From the NCBI GenBank assembly GCA_027493445.1, contig JAOSKU010000001.1:496001-560000 (forward strand): DNA of 64,000 bases, read 5' to 3'. Numbering within the stretch: the first letter of the stretch is position 1; each line of letters starts with the position of its first letter. Positions 53,774 through 61,260 of this stretch are shown here, piece by piece. The notes below the pieces were generated by a model. That model did not search any database. It was not told where the DNA came from and saw nothing but the letters and a program-made list of their open reading frames with translations. The translations under genes were made by a program, and so were the position numbers. The DNA is from Thermoleophilia bacterium (GTDB lineage: Bacteria > Actinomycetota > Thermoleophilia > RBG-16-64-13).

Positions 53774-54753
53774 CGGGCGATATCACCCATGCCGAAGTGG
53801 CGGCCCGCCTGCGGAGCGAGCGGCAGATGGTCATCATGGCCCACGAGAACCCCGACGGTGATGCCCTGGGCTGTGTGGTCGCTTTGGCGCTCATGGCCCA
53901 GAACCTGGGCATCCCCCACTGCATCTATCTGCCCGGGCGGGCTCCGCTCCCGGCCGAGTACACCTTTCTGCCCGGTCTTGACCGCGCCCTGCGCGGACCC
54001 ATGCCGAAGATGGAGGCCACGACCACGGCCTACGTCCTTGACTGCGCCACGGCTAACCGGCTGGATGTAGAGGGGCTGCGCTGTGCCGGGGCCTGCATCA
54101 ACATCGACCATCACCACGACAACACCCGCTTCGGCACCCTCAACCTGCTGGACTTTGAAGCCGCCTCCGCCACGCAGATCCTCTTCGACATCTTCATGTC
54201 GGGCAACCTGCCTATCGACGCCCGTATTGCCACGGCCCTGTACGTGGGTCTGACCACGGACACCGGTCGCTTCCAGTACTCGAACACCACCCCCGCCGCC
54301 CACCGCATGGCGGCCAGGCTCCAGGAGATGGGTGCAGACGTGGCCGCCGTAGCCCACGAGATCTACGAGAGCATGGCCCTGTCGAAGGTCCTGCTGATCC
54401 GGCGCGCCCTCGAACGGATGCAGCTCCACCTTGACGGCGGCTTGGCTGTCAGCTGGCTGACAGCCGAGGACTTCGCTGAGGCGGGCGCCGATGAGAGCCA
54501 GACGGAAGGCGTCATCGACAGCCTGCGCATGATCAAGGGTGTCCGGGTGGCGGCCTTGCTGCGGGAGCGGCTCAACGGGGCCCGGGGTGAGTACAAGGGG
54601 AGCCTGCGCTCTACCGACGGCTCCATCGACGTGTCGGCCGTGGCCCATCAACGCGGAGGAGGAGGACACCTGCAAGCGGCCGGCTTCACCGCCGCGGGAC
54701 CGCTGGAAGACCTCCTGGAATGGCTCGTGCGCGAGGTGGGCACGCGGTTGTGA
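53770..54753 (+). CDS. nrnA: DHH-family nanoRNase/pAp phosphatase NrnA
   Basis: Degrades short oligoribonucleotides and pAp. 327 aa: MAHENPDGDALG (motif I), VLDCAT (motif II), INIDHHHDNTRFG (DHH motif III), LTTDTGRF (motif IV) and the DHHA1 substrate motif RGGGGHLQAAGF. GTG start overlaps rbfA; the stop overlaps truB by 4 nt. NrnA between rbfA and truB is the conserved Gram-positive arrangement. Confidence 0.94.
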   Translation: MTGDITHAEVAARLRSERQMVIMAHENPDGDALGCVVALALMAQNLGIPHCIYLPGRAPLPAEYTFLPGLDRALRGPMPKMEATTTAYVLDCATANRLDVEGLRCAGACINIDHHHDNTRFGTLNLLDFEAASATQILFDIFMSGNLPIDARIATALYVGLTTDTGRFQYSNTTPAAHRMAARLQEMGADVAAVAHEIYESMALSKVLLIRRALERMQLHLDGGLAVSWLTAEDFAEAGADESQTEGVIDSLRMIKGVRVAALLRERLNGARGEYKGSLRSTDGSIDVSAVAHQRGGGGHLQAAGFTAAGPLEDLLEWLVREVGTRL

Positions 54754-55655
54754 GTACCACCGGATCTCCGCGGCTGACCGGGTTGTCACGGGTGGTCCTG
54801 GTGGACAAGCCCCCCGGGTGGACCAGCTACGACGTCATCCGCCAGGCCAAGCGGGATCTGGGGGGCAAGATCGGCCACGCGGGCACCCTCGATCCATTCG
54901 CCACCGGCCTGCTCGTAGTGCTGCTGGGTCAGGCGACGCGGCTATCGGCCCTATTCATGGACCTGCCCAAGGAGTATCTGGTCACCGCTCAGCTGGGCGC
55001 ACGGAGCACCACGGGCGATCCTACCGGGGTTGTCGAGCCGACCGGAGGGGACCCGGTGGGCGCCGGTGACATTCTTCCGGTTCTGGACCGCTTCCGGGGC
55101 ACGTTCTGGCAGAGGGTGCCCATGACGTCGGCGGTCAAGGTGGGGGGTGAAGCCCTCTACCGGAAGGCCCATCGAGGCGAGGAGGTGGAGACGCCGGTTC
55201 GTGAGGTGACGGTCTACGATTTCACGCTGGTCGATTTCGACGCCGAAGGACAGAAGGCGACGTTGATCGCACGCACCGCCAAGGGCACCTACGTACGCAC
55301 CCTGGTGGAGGACGTCGGCCAGGCGCTGGGAGTGGGCGCGTACGCCGCTGCTCTGCGCCGGACCCGCGTGGGGCACCTGTCGGTCTCCGACGCGATCGAG
55401 CCGGAGACCCTGGCGGGGGACGTGCTCTCTGCGCCCGCTGTACCGGCCGTGCTGTCCCTGTCGGCCGCCCTGGGTCACCTGCCCCGTCACGACGTCGACG
55501 CCCAAGTGGCTGGGCGCGTGGCGAACGGGGGCGAGCTGGAAGGGGGTCCGGCGGGTCTGTTCCGGGTGTACGGCCCTGCGGGTCTGCTGGCCGTGTATCG
55601 GGGACCGAAGGGCCGGGCCCGTCCCATGGTTGTGTTTCCTACCCCCCAGGACTGA
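54750..55655 (+). CDS. truB: tRNA pseudouridine-55 synthase
   Basis: Makes pseudouridine 55 in tRNA. 301 aa: VDKPPGWTSYDVIRQAKR, GHAGTLDPFATGLLVV with the catalytic Asp, KEYLVTAQLGARSTTGDPTG, MTSAVKVGGEALYRKAHRG. A C-terminal PUA-like part ends MVVFPTPQD. GTG 54750 overlaps nrnA. Confidence 0.95.
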   Translation: MSTTGSPRLTGLSRVVLVDKPPGWTSYDVIRQAKRDLGGKIGHAGTLDPFATGLLVVLLGQATRLSALFMDLPKEYLVTAQLGARSTTGDPTGVVEPTGGDPVGAGDILPVLDRFRGTFWQRVPMTSAVKVGGEALYRKAHRGEEVETPVREVTVYDFTLVDFDAEGQKATLIARTAKGTYVRTLVEDVGQALGVGAYAAALRRTRVGHLSVSDAIEPETLAGDVLSAPAVPAVLSLSAALGHLPRHDVDAQVAGRVANGGELEGGPAGLFRVYGPAGLLAVYRGPKGRARPMVVFPTPQD

Positions 55656-55672
55656 GCGCTCGAGGATCCGCT

Positions 55673-56646
55673 GTGCGCATCTACCGGTCCATGGATGAGA
55701 TCGCCGATCTGGGAGGACGGCCCCGGGCGGTCGCCATTGGCACGTTCGACGGAGTCCACAAAGGGCACCAGGCGATCATCGGCCGGGCGGTGGCCGCCGG
55801 GCGGGATATGGAAGGGGTGTCGGCCGTCCTGACCTTCGAGCCTCACCCGGCTGTGGTCCTGCGCCCGGAAACGTCGCCCTCATCCTCACGCCGCTCAACC
55901 TCAAGCTCCACCTACTGGAACAGGCCCAGGTGCAGGAGGTGATGGTCATTCCCTTCACCCGTGAGTTCGCCGCCTTGTCTCCTGAGGCGTTCTGCCGCGT
56001 CGTGCTTTCCGGCCGGTTGGGCGCGAGGCAGGTGATGGTGGGTGAGAATTTCCGTTTCGGCCGCCGGGGGGGCGGTACCCCGGAGGACCTCCTGGCTTAC
56101 GGCCGGGAGCACGGTTTCGCGGTGACCGCGATCGGGCTGGTCTCCGAGGGCGAGGGAGCGGTCTCGAGCACTCGCATCCGCGGCCTGCTGATCGCCGGCG
56201 AGGTGGAGCGGGCGGCCGCCCTGCTGGGCCGGCCGCATGTTGTCGAAGGCATGGTCGTGTCGGGGGCCGGTCGAGGACGAGACCTGGGCACCCCCACCGC
56301 GAACATGGAGGTCTCGCCCCAGGTGGCCGTCCCCGCCGTGGGGGTCTACGTCACCCGCACGATGCTGGGGCCGGACCGGATGGAGGCCTCAGTCACCAGC
56401 ATCGGCACGAACCCCACCTTCGAGTCCGACGACGTGGTACGCGTGGAGACCTATCTGCTGCACTTCCGGGGGAACCTGTACGGCGAGCCCATCAGGGTGG
56501 AGTTCCTCAAGCGACTGCGCGATCAGCGCCCGTTCTCCGACCCGAGCGCACTCATGCGGCAGATCGAGGAGGATGTGCGCCAGACCGCGGAGTACTTCCA
56601 GGGCCTGCGGCCTCTAGCTGGACTCTATCAGGCCGTTGAAGAATGA
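55673..56646 (+). CDS. ribF: Bifunctional riboflavin kinase/FMN adenylyltransferase, one frame break
   Basis: Makes FMN and FAD. The N-terminal nucleotidyltransferase has IGTFDGVHKGHQAIIGRA, VLTFEPHP and later VGENFRFGRRGGG and VSSTRIRGLL. The C-terminal kinase has GRGRDLGTPTANMEV. The frame breaks at the C run 55877-55879: one more C gives TSPLILTPLNLKLH and joins the downstream frame. The stop at 56644 lies inside the tip of a dispersed repeat (AVEE, stop). Probably functional. Confidence 0.9.
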
Positions 56647-56655
56647 AGCGCCGGC
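56631..56655. repeat. Dispersed repeat tip overlapping ribF stop
   Basis: GGCCGTTGAAGAATGAAGCG matches one terminal inverted repeat of the family. Only this tip remains, and it encodes the last residues of RibF. Confidence 0.55.
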
Positions 56656-56670
56656 TTCCCTGAAGGCAAG

Positions 56671-56702
56671 CCGAGGGGCGGCCCGGACGGGCCGCCCCTC
56701 GG
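56671..56702. terminator. Bidirectional terminator hairpin ribF/mtaC
   Basis: A perfect 14-bp stem CCGAGGGGCGGCCC/GGGCCGCCCCTCGG with a GGAC loop between the convergent ribF and mtaC genes. There is no U tract on either side, as is common in high-G+C genomes. Confidence 0.75.
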
Positions 56703-56749
56703 CAAATCGTGGGCGGAAACAGGCCAGCCCTTGGCTGGTGCCTACGGAC

Positions 56750-57514
56750 CTACACCACCAGGTTCCACTTGGCCCGCATGTCCTGCCAGCTCATGCCCGA
56801 GGAGGCATCGGCAGCGAACCCGGGGCCGTCCTTGGCTACGTCGGCGTAGACGCCCATGTCGTAGCTGGTGACGTACTCCTCGGAGACGGCGCCCCCACCG
56901 CAGACAAAGGGCAGCTCCACGCCTTCCTTTTTCAGCATGTCGGAGATCTTGGCGAACGCCGACATGGTGGTGGTCATGAGAGCCGTGCCCGTGACCAGGT
57001 GGGCCTTGTTGTCCTTGATAGCCTTCACCACTGTGTCTTCGGGCACGTCGGAGCCCAGGTCGATCACCAGGAAGCCGTTGGCCCGGATGAGGGCGGCGGC
57101 TATGTTCTTGCCGATGTCGTGGATGTCGCCGTGGGCGCAGTGCATCACCACCGTGCCCTTCTTGGTGGCTTTGCCTCCCATGGCGTCCTCGGCCTTGGTC
57201 AGGCCTACCATGAGGGCGTCAGAAGACAGGATCACCTGGGGCAAGAAGTAGACGCCGTCGTCCCAGAGCTTGGAGACCTCGCGCATGCCCGCGATCAGCG
57301 TATCGATGACCGTCTCGGGGCCCTTGGCGGCGATGGCTTTGTCGGTGGCATCTGAGACCACGTCCTCGTCACCATCCACCACCCCGCGGGCGATGGCCTG
57401 CAATACCGGGTCGGCACTCACGTCTTCCGCGCCCCGCTTCTTGGGGGCGATCTTGACGTCGTAGCGCACGAAGATAGGGGTGAAGTCGGCGATATCGGCT
57501 ACGGTCCTTGCCAT
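56750..57514 (-). CDS. mtaC: Methanol corrinoid protein MtaC
   Basis: The corrinoid-binding carrier that takes the methyl group from methanol via MtaB. 254 aa. The cobalamin motif HGDIHDIGKNI holds the lower-axial His, then a Rossmann-type B12-binding domain (GFLVIDLGSDVPEDTVV, LVTGTALMTTTM, PFVCGGGAVSEEY). An N-terminal four-helix cap domain spans about 35-115. AAGGAGGAG upstream of ATG 57514. Follows mtaB by 117 nt on the same strand. An MtaA-type transferase is not in the window. Confidence 0.92.
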   Translation of the reverse strand: MARTVADIADFTPIFVRYDVKIAPKKRGAEDVSADPVLQAIARGVVDGDEDVVSDATDKAIAAKGPETVIDTLIAGMREVSKLWDDGVYFLPQVILSSDALMVGLTKAEDAMGGKATKKGTVVMHCAHGDIHDIGKNIAAALIRANGFLVIDLGSDVPEDTVVKAIKDNKAHLVTGTALMTTTMSAFAKISDMLKKEGVELPFVCGGGAVSEEYVTSYDMGVYADVAKDGPGFAADASSGMSWQDMRAKWNLVV

Positions 57515-57631
57515 GGATTGCTCCTCCTTGTCGAGGGTCGTTCGCGGTACCCGGATCTCGCCGGGACACCGCAGCCTCGTCTCTTAACCTCGTCTGCTCG
57601 GGCCTCCCCTCGGGGAAGGTCCCTGCGGCCT

Positions 57632-59005
57632 CTAGTAGCCGTAAGAGGTGGGGTCGAAGCCCGGCACCTTCTTGTACTCGCTCAGGCACATATCGACGAA
57701 GTCACCCTCGTTGTCCGGCAGCTGGTCCACCTCCTTGCGGGCCTTGTCGAGGGCCTCGCGCTCGTGCTCGGTGAGGACGAGCTTCTTGTCGGCGGCGATC
57801 AAGTCGGCCGTCTTCAGCACGGCCGCCTTGGAGCGCAGGTAGTAGCTGTCGACCTTGCTCACGATGGCCTTGCCGATCTCATAGGCGTTGTCCGGGGAGA
57901 GCATGAAGCCGTGCACGTCCCGGTACTTGTCGCTGGCGATGTTGATGTCCCGGAGCTCCTTGGCCGTGCCCAGCTCGATGGCCGCGTTCATCTGGGCCAC
58001 GTTGTAGCCCAGGATCTCGGTGAAGACCTCCACCGAGGAGCCCGCGAACATGTCGTGGTACTCCACGGCCTCGTTGCTCCACAGGTCCACCACCGCCGAG
58101 ACGATGTTGGATTGCATCTCGGAGTGGGCACAGGCCGAGGCCACGCCCTCCATGGAGATGGGCACCCCGGTGATGGCTTTGATGATGGGGTCCTCGTAGG
58201 CGCAGTCCTTGGAAGGGCCGGTGGCTCCCTGCTCGTAGGCCACGAGCGAACGGGCGGCCGAGCAGGCCCGGGCCAGGGCGGCGAAGGTGTGGGGCAGGTC
58301 GGTGGCCGTATAGCCGCCGGCCAGGAACATGGCCGTGTTGCCGCGGGCGCAGTCGGTGTCGCCCCCGGGGGTGATGTTGTTCTTCTTGGCGGTGGCTACG
58401 ATCTTCTGCCAGAGCCACTCCATGTCCCGGCTGGAGAGTACGCCGATCCCGAAGATGACGCCCTTGATGTCCTGGCGCTGGACGGCGTAGTCGAAGACCT
58501 CCTTGCCGCCCATGGACTCGATGGAGAGCACGTCGGCTCCGCCGGCTGCGGTGGACTCGAAGGAGGCGAGCATCCAGTCGAGCTCCTGGGAGTGGCGCAT
58601 GTGCACCATGTCGGGCTTGCGGAGGTCGGCTACCGTGGAGACCAGGGCGCTCTTGAGGCCGTACTTGTCGTAGTAGTCCTGCATCTGGCCCTTGGCCTGG
58701 GTGAAGATGGCGGCCGCCCACTCGGGCTGGCTGGTCATCTGGTAGATGTGCTCGAACTCGATGACCAGGCCCGGAAAGCCAAGAGCCACGCAGCGGCCCA
58801 GGGCGTCGTCGGTCATGCGTTGGTACTCGCGCAGGATCTTCTCTTTGGTCGCCTCACTCCCCGGACGGGGATGGGGCACGATCTGCGGGTAGACGTGCTT
58901 CTTGCCGAGCTCTATTGGACCGATGCCTATCGAGACCGGGTGCGGGGCAGTGCCGAAGATCATGTCATCCCAGCTCTTGTAGGCCATCGAAGTATACTTA
59001 GGCAT
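57632..59005 (-). CDS. mtaB: Methanol:corrinoid methyltransferase MtaB
   Basis: A zinc enzyme that activates methanol and methylates MtaC. 457 aa. The barrel region holds likely metal-binding Cys residues in PGGDTDCARGNTAMFLAGG and GPSKDCAYEDPI; VIEFEHIYQMT carries the conserved Glu region. Full length. Bacterial mtaBC pairs occur in methanol-using acetogens and related anaerobes. ATG 59005 follows GGAGGGAGACGC, and a conserved leader element with a mini-ORF lies directly upstream. Confidence 0.93.
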   Translation of the reverse strand: MPKYTSMAYKSWDDMIFGTAPHPVSIGIGPIELGKKHVYPQIVPHPRPGSEATKEKILREYQRMTDDALGRCVALGFPGLVIEFEHIYQMTSQPEWAAAIFTQAKGQMQDYYDKYGLKSALVSTVADLRKPDMVHMRHSQELDWMLASFESTAAGGADVLSIESMGGKEVFDYAVQRQDIKGVIFGIGVLSSRDMEWLWQKIVATAKKNNITPGGDTDCARGNTAMFLAGGYTATDLPHTFAALARACSAARSLVAYEQGATGPSKDCAYEDPIIKAITGVPISMEGVASACAHSEMQSNIVSAVVDLWSNEAVEYHDMFAGSSVEVFTEILGYNVAQMNAAIELGTAKELRDINIASDKYRDVHGFMLSPDNAYEIGKAIVSKVDSYYLRSKAAVLKTADLIAADKKLVLTEHEREALDKARKEVDQLPDNEGDFVDMCLSEYKKVPGFDPTSYGY

Positions 59006-59120
59006 GCGTCTCCCTCCGTTGCTGAATGGCGGGTCGGACCTCGCAGACCTCCGCAGGCGATGTGCCGCGTTGGGCCGGTCTGCAGGGAGTGCTGGGCGTC
59101 ACACCATACGCATCACCTCC
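59003..59120 (-). promoter_or_regulatory. mtaB leader element (copy A) with two-codon ORF
   Basis: About 115 nt directly before mtaB, shared with 60444-60560. It opens with GGAGGTGAT, then an ATG-GTG-TGA mini-ORF (59107-59099) at ideal Shine-Dalgarno spacing. Conserved islands include CAGACCGGCCCA, a CCTGCGAGG-like block (here TCTGCGAGG) and CAACGGAGGGAG, the last being the mtaB ribosome site. Probably a translated or structured regulatory leader. Confidence 0.65.
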
Positions 59121-59269
59121 CGAACGGTCGCGAGAATCGGCCGGCGGCCGAGCCCTCGAGGGTGGATGAGAGCATGTGGGTAGAGTCCAGGGATCTACAT
59201 CGAGCACCAGGCCTGCAGCAGCCTGGCTCGGGAGCCTGACGGTTTCCCGGCGAAGCATCCCGCCCTTTG

Positions 59270-59298
59270 GTTATACATCGGTTGTCCATACAGGTCAA
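59270..59298 (-). promoter_or_regulatory. Promoter of mtaB-mtaC
   Basis: TTGACC (59298-59293), 17-bp spacer, TATAAC (59275-59270) on the - strand: five of six matches in both boxes. The predicted start near 59263 gives a leader of about 255 nt, the last 115 of which are the duplicated element. The first 140 nt of the leader contain GC-rich potential hairpins but no riboswitch that I recognise. Confidence 0.75.
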
Positions 59299-59342
59299 TA
59301 GCCTCCGGTCCACTCGGTCCTCGCTCGGATCGAGCGCCGCAC

Positions 59343-59507
59343 CTATTCCACGAGGTAGCCGAAAACAAGCAGGTACAAGAGGCCCCACAGCGCCACGACC
59401 GACGACGCGACGTCACCGATCTCCAGGGCGCGCAGGATGAGGGTGGTCACCGTGGTGGCCGCCCCCACGACGAGGACTTCGAGAATAATCTTGTTTCTCA
59501 AGACCAC
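59343..59507 (-). CDS. Small membrane protein, 54 aa
   Basis: Two hydrophobic segments (IILEVLVVGAATTVTTLIL; VVALWGLLYLLVFGYLV). GTG 59507 is preceded by AAAGGAG at good spacing. Third gene of a three-gene - strand unit with 59557 and 59959. No family recognised. It ends 44 nt before the mtaB -35. Confidence 0.62.
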   Translation of the reverse strand: MVLRNKIILEVLVVGAATTVTTLILRALEIGDVASSVVALWGLLYLLVFGYLVE

Positions 59508-59556
59508 CGGCAATCTCCTTTCGACAGGCCTGGGTAGCCGCTGCCACACCGGTTGA

Positions 59557-59940
59557 TCACAGGCCGCGTATGAAGTTTCGCAGCCAGATGAAGAGCATGA
59601 TGAAGACCAGCACCCAGGCGACGTACGTCAGGGACATGAGCGGGTACTCGTCGACCGAGCCACCCACGATGCTCGGGGTGGCGTACTTGAACAGATACGT
59701 GAACCCGAGCCCCAGGGCGAGAAAAAGCACGGTTCCCACGAGCTTGTTGGCCACCCGCAGCCCTTCGGTGTTGGGAAGTCCCCAGTAGGCCGTGAGGGCG
59801 AGGAACCAGGCGATGAGCCACAGGTCGATGTCCAGTCCCAGGGTCCCCTTCTGGTTCCAGTCCAGCAGCCACATGATGAAGACGCTCACGGCGGCGAGTA
59901 CGATCACCGCCGCCAGAACGGCCAGTTTGCGCGTCAACAT
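59557..59940 (-). CDS. Small membrane protein, 127 aa
   Basis: Four predicted membrane segments (LAVLAAVIVLAAVSVFIMW; LWLIAWFLALTAYWGLP; LVGTVLFLALGLGFTYLF; LTYVAWVLVFIMLFIWL). GGGAGGGG upstream of ATG 59940. Second gene of the unit, 18 nt after the 130-aa gene. No recognised family. A transporter or energy-coupling subunit is conceivable. Confidence 0.68.
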   Translation of the reverse strand: MLTRKLAVLAAVIVLAAVSVFIMWLLDWNQKGTLGLDIDLWLIAWFLALTAYWGLPNTEGLRVANKLVGTVLFLALGLGFTYLFKYATPSIVGGSVDEYPLMSLTYVAWVLVFIMLFIWLRNFIRGL

Positions 59941-59958
59941 GCCCGTCCCCTCCCTTCC

Positions 59959-60351
59959 TCAGACGAGGCCTAGGTGTTGGACGAGCACGAACCACGCGAA
60001 GCCCCAGTGCAGGGGCAGCAGAGAAAGGACCATCTCCTGATTCGTGGCAAAAGCACCGTCGCCGGTCAGGGTCATGGACAGGGTCACGGAGGTCACCGTG
60101 CCGATGAAGGCGATGGCGGTCCCGACGGCCTTGCGGAGCGTGGCCCGCTCGGAGCGCTCTCCCTCCAGGCCCATTCCAAGGAAGGGGCCGTAGAAGAAGA
60201 TGAAGAACAGGATCCAGTAGGCGAGAACGGCTGAGAAGAGCGTCGCACTGGTAAGATCAGGGGACACGTAGAAGAAAGCCCAGGTAACGGCCACTCCGGT
60301 GGCCACCATCAGCAGGAAGGTCAGGATGCGCTCTGCGGTGGGGGAGTTCAT
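59959..60351 (-). CDS. Small membrane protein, 130 aa, first of operon
   Basis: Four predicted membrane segments (LTFLLMVATGVAVTWAFFYV; LFSAVLAYWILFFIFFYGP; AVGTAIAFIGTVTSVTLSM; LPLHWGFAWFVLVQHLG), with a charged loop (GEGERSERATLRK-like) after the second. ATG 60351 overlaps the stop of a 32-aa leader ORF (ATGA) and follows GGGGGAGGGAT. No family recognised. Position beside mtaCB and a shared leader suggest a role in methanol metabolism. Confidence 0.68.
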   Translation of the reverse strand: MNSPTAERILTFLLMVATGVAVTWAFFYVSPDLTSATLFSAVLAYWILFFIFFYGPFLGMGLEGERSERATLRKAVGTAIAFIGTVTSVTLSMTLTGDGAFATNQEMVLSLLPLHWGFAWFVLVQHLGLV

Positions 60352-60446
60352 GCCGATCCCTCCCCCGGCACTGGAAAAGTGCCACAAGTCACAAAGAGTC
60401 CCGGACCTCCGTGCCGGCGAGCAAAAGTCGAAGCATACACAGGCAT
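60348..60446 (-). CDS. 32-aa leader ORF resembling the MtaB N-terminus
   Basis: ATG 60446 follows CAACGGAGGAAGGTGC, as for mtaB. The first residues MPVYASTFA parallel MtaB MPKYTSMAY, after which the sequences diverge. The stop TGA overlaps the ATG of the 130-aa gene. It may be a leader peptide giving translational coupling, or the scar of a lost mtaB copy. Confidence 0.5.
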   Translation of the reverse strand: MPVYASTFARRHGGPGLFVTCGTFPVPGEGSA

Positions 60447-60560
60447 GCACCTTCCTCCGTTGTGAGGTTGGATGAGTCCTCGCAGGCCATCCCCGCCTGG
60501 CTGGGCGAGGTGGGCCGGCCTGTTTGGAGAGGGTCATGTCACCTCATCGATCACCTCCTT
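60444..60560 (-). promoter_or_regulatory. Leader element copy B, upstream of membrane operon
   Basis: Homologous to 59003-59120: AAGGAGGTGAT followed by the mini-ORF ATG-AGG-TGA (60547-60539), then CAGGCCGGCCCA, GGCCTGCGAGG and CAACGGAGGAAG before the ATG at 60446. Mini-ORF position and both Shine-Dalgarno sites are kept although the middle has diverged. Confidence 0.65.
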
Positions 60561-60698
60561 GGGCTCCAGAGCGGGTCCGTGCGAACACGGCACCCCGGGC
60601 GACGTCGGTGAGATGGGCGAAGGATAGGCACGGTTCTCTCAGACTCACTACCGCGCGGATCACGGCCACCGCCGGGTCCGCTTCATGTCTATAAACTC

Positions 60699-60727
60699 AG
60701 TATACAAACACGCATCAAGGGAGTCAA
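60699..60727 (-). promoter_or_regulatory. Promoter of the membrane-protein operon
   Basis: TTGACT (60727-60722), 17-bp spacer, TATACT (60704-60699) on the - strand, near consensus in both boxes. It faces away from rpsO. It gives a leader of about 250 nt to the leader ORF, similar to that of mtaB. Confidence 0.7.
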
Positions 60728-60849
60728 TCGGAAGAACGCCACTGTGGTAATCTAGTACCGGCGCTGGAAGAAAGCGCCCGTTCTGACCTGTTTCTCGGCT
60801 TGGATCGAACGCATTCACGCTGGGGACACGGAGCCCGAGGAGGCTGAGC

Positions 60850-61116
60850 ATGCTGAGCAAGGAACGGAAGGGCGAACTCATCGACAGGTTCAAGAAGCAC
60901 GAAGGGGACACGGGGTCCCCGGAAGTCCAGATCGCTATCCTCACGGAGCAGATCAATGTCCTGACCGGGCACCTGAAGATCCACAAGAAGGATCATCATT
61001 CGCGCCGGGGTCTCCTGAAGATGGTGGGCAGGAGGCGGAGACTTCTCAACTACCTGCAGAAGCAGGAGGTGGAACGGTACAGGACGGTAGTGAGAGAGCT
61101 GGGTCTGAGGAAGTAG
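60850..61116 (+). CDS. rpsO: 30S ribosomal protein S15
   Basis: S15, 88 aa: [49 protein letters not shown] and [12 protein letters not shown] are canonical. GAGGAGG upstream of ATG 60850. Precedes pnp, as in most bacteria. Confidence 0.97.
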   Translation: MLSKERKGELIDRFKKHEGDTGSPEVQIAILTEQINVLTGHLKIHKKDHHSRRGLLKMVGRRRRLLNYLQKQEVERYRTVVRELGLRK

Positions 61117-61134
61117 GGGTCGAGGGAGAAGTGG

Positions 61135-61236
61135 GGAGGCGGTGCCGAGAGCGGCGCCGCCTCCGTCGTGTCGTGAACCCGCCGCCGGCGGGCGACGCGG
61201 AATTGTTCATGTGCGTCTCGGGAGGGTCCTGAGACG
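61135..61236 (+). promoter_or_regulatory. Two hairpins in the rpsO-pnp intergenic region
   Basis: First: GGAGGCGGTGCC (61135-61146) pairs with GGCGCCGCCTCC (61153-61164) with one G-U. Second: CGTCTCGGGA (61214-61223) pairs with TCCTGAGACG (61227-61236) with one G-U. In enterobacteria a hairpin here is cut by RNase III and PNPase to autoregulate pnp; the same use is an inference. Confidence 0.55.
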
Positions 61237-61260
61237 TCGCGAGGAAAGGTCAAGGACAGA

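Noticed and set aside
59121-59265. Cobalamin riboswitch in the mtaB leader
   Set aside because: A B12 switch would suit a corrinoid pathway, but I do not see the B12-box or the expected core; structured but unidentified.
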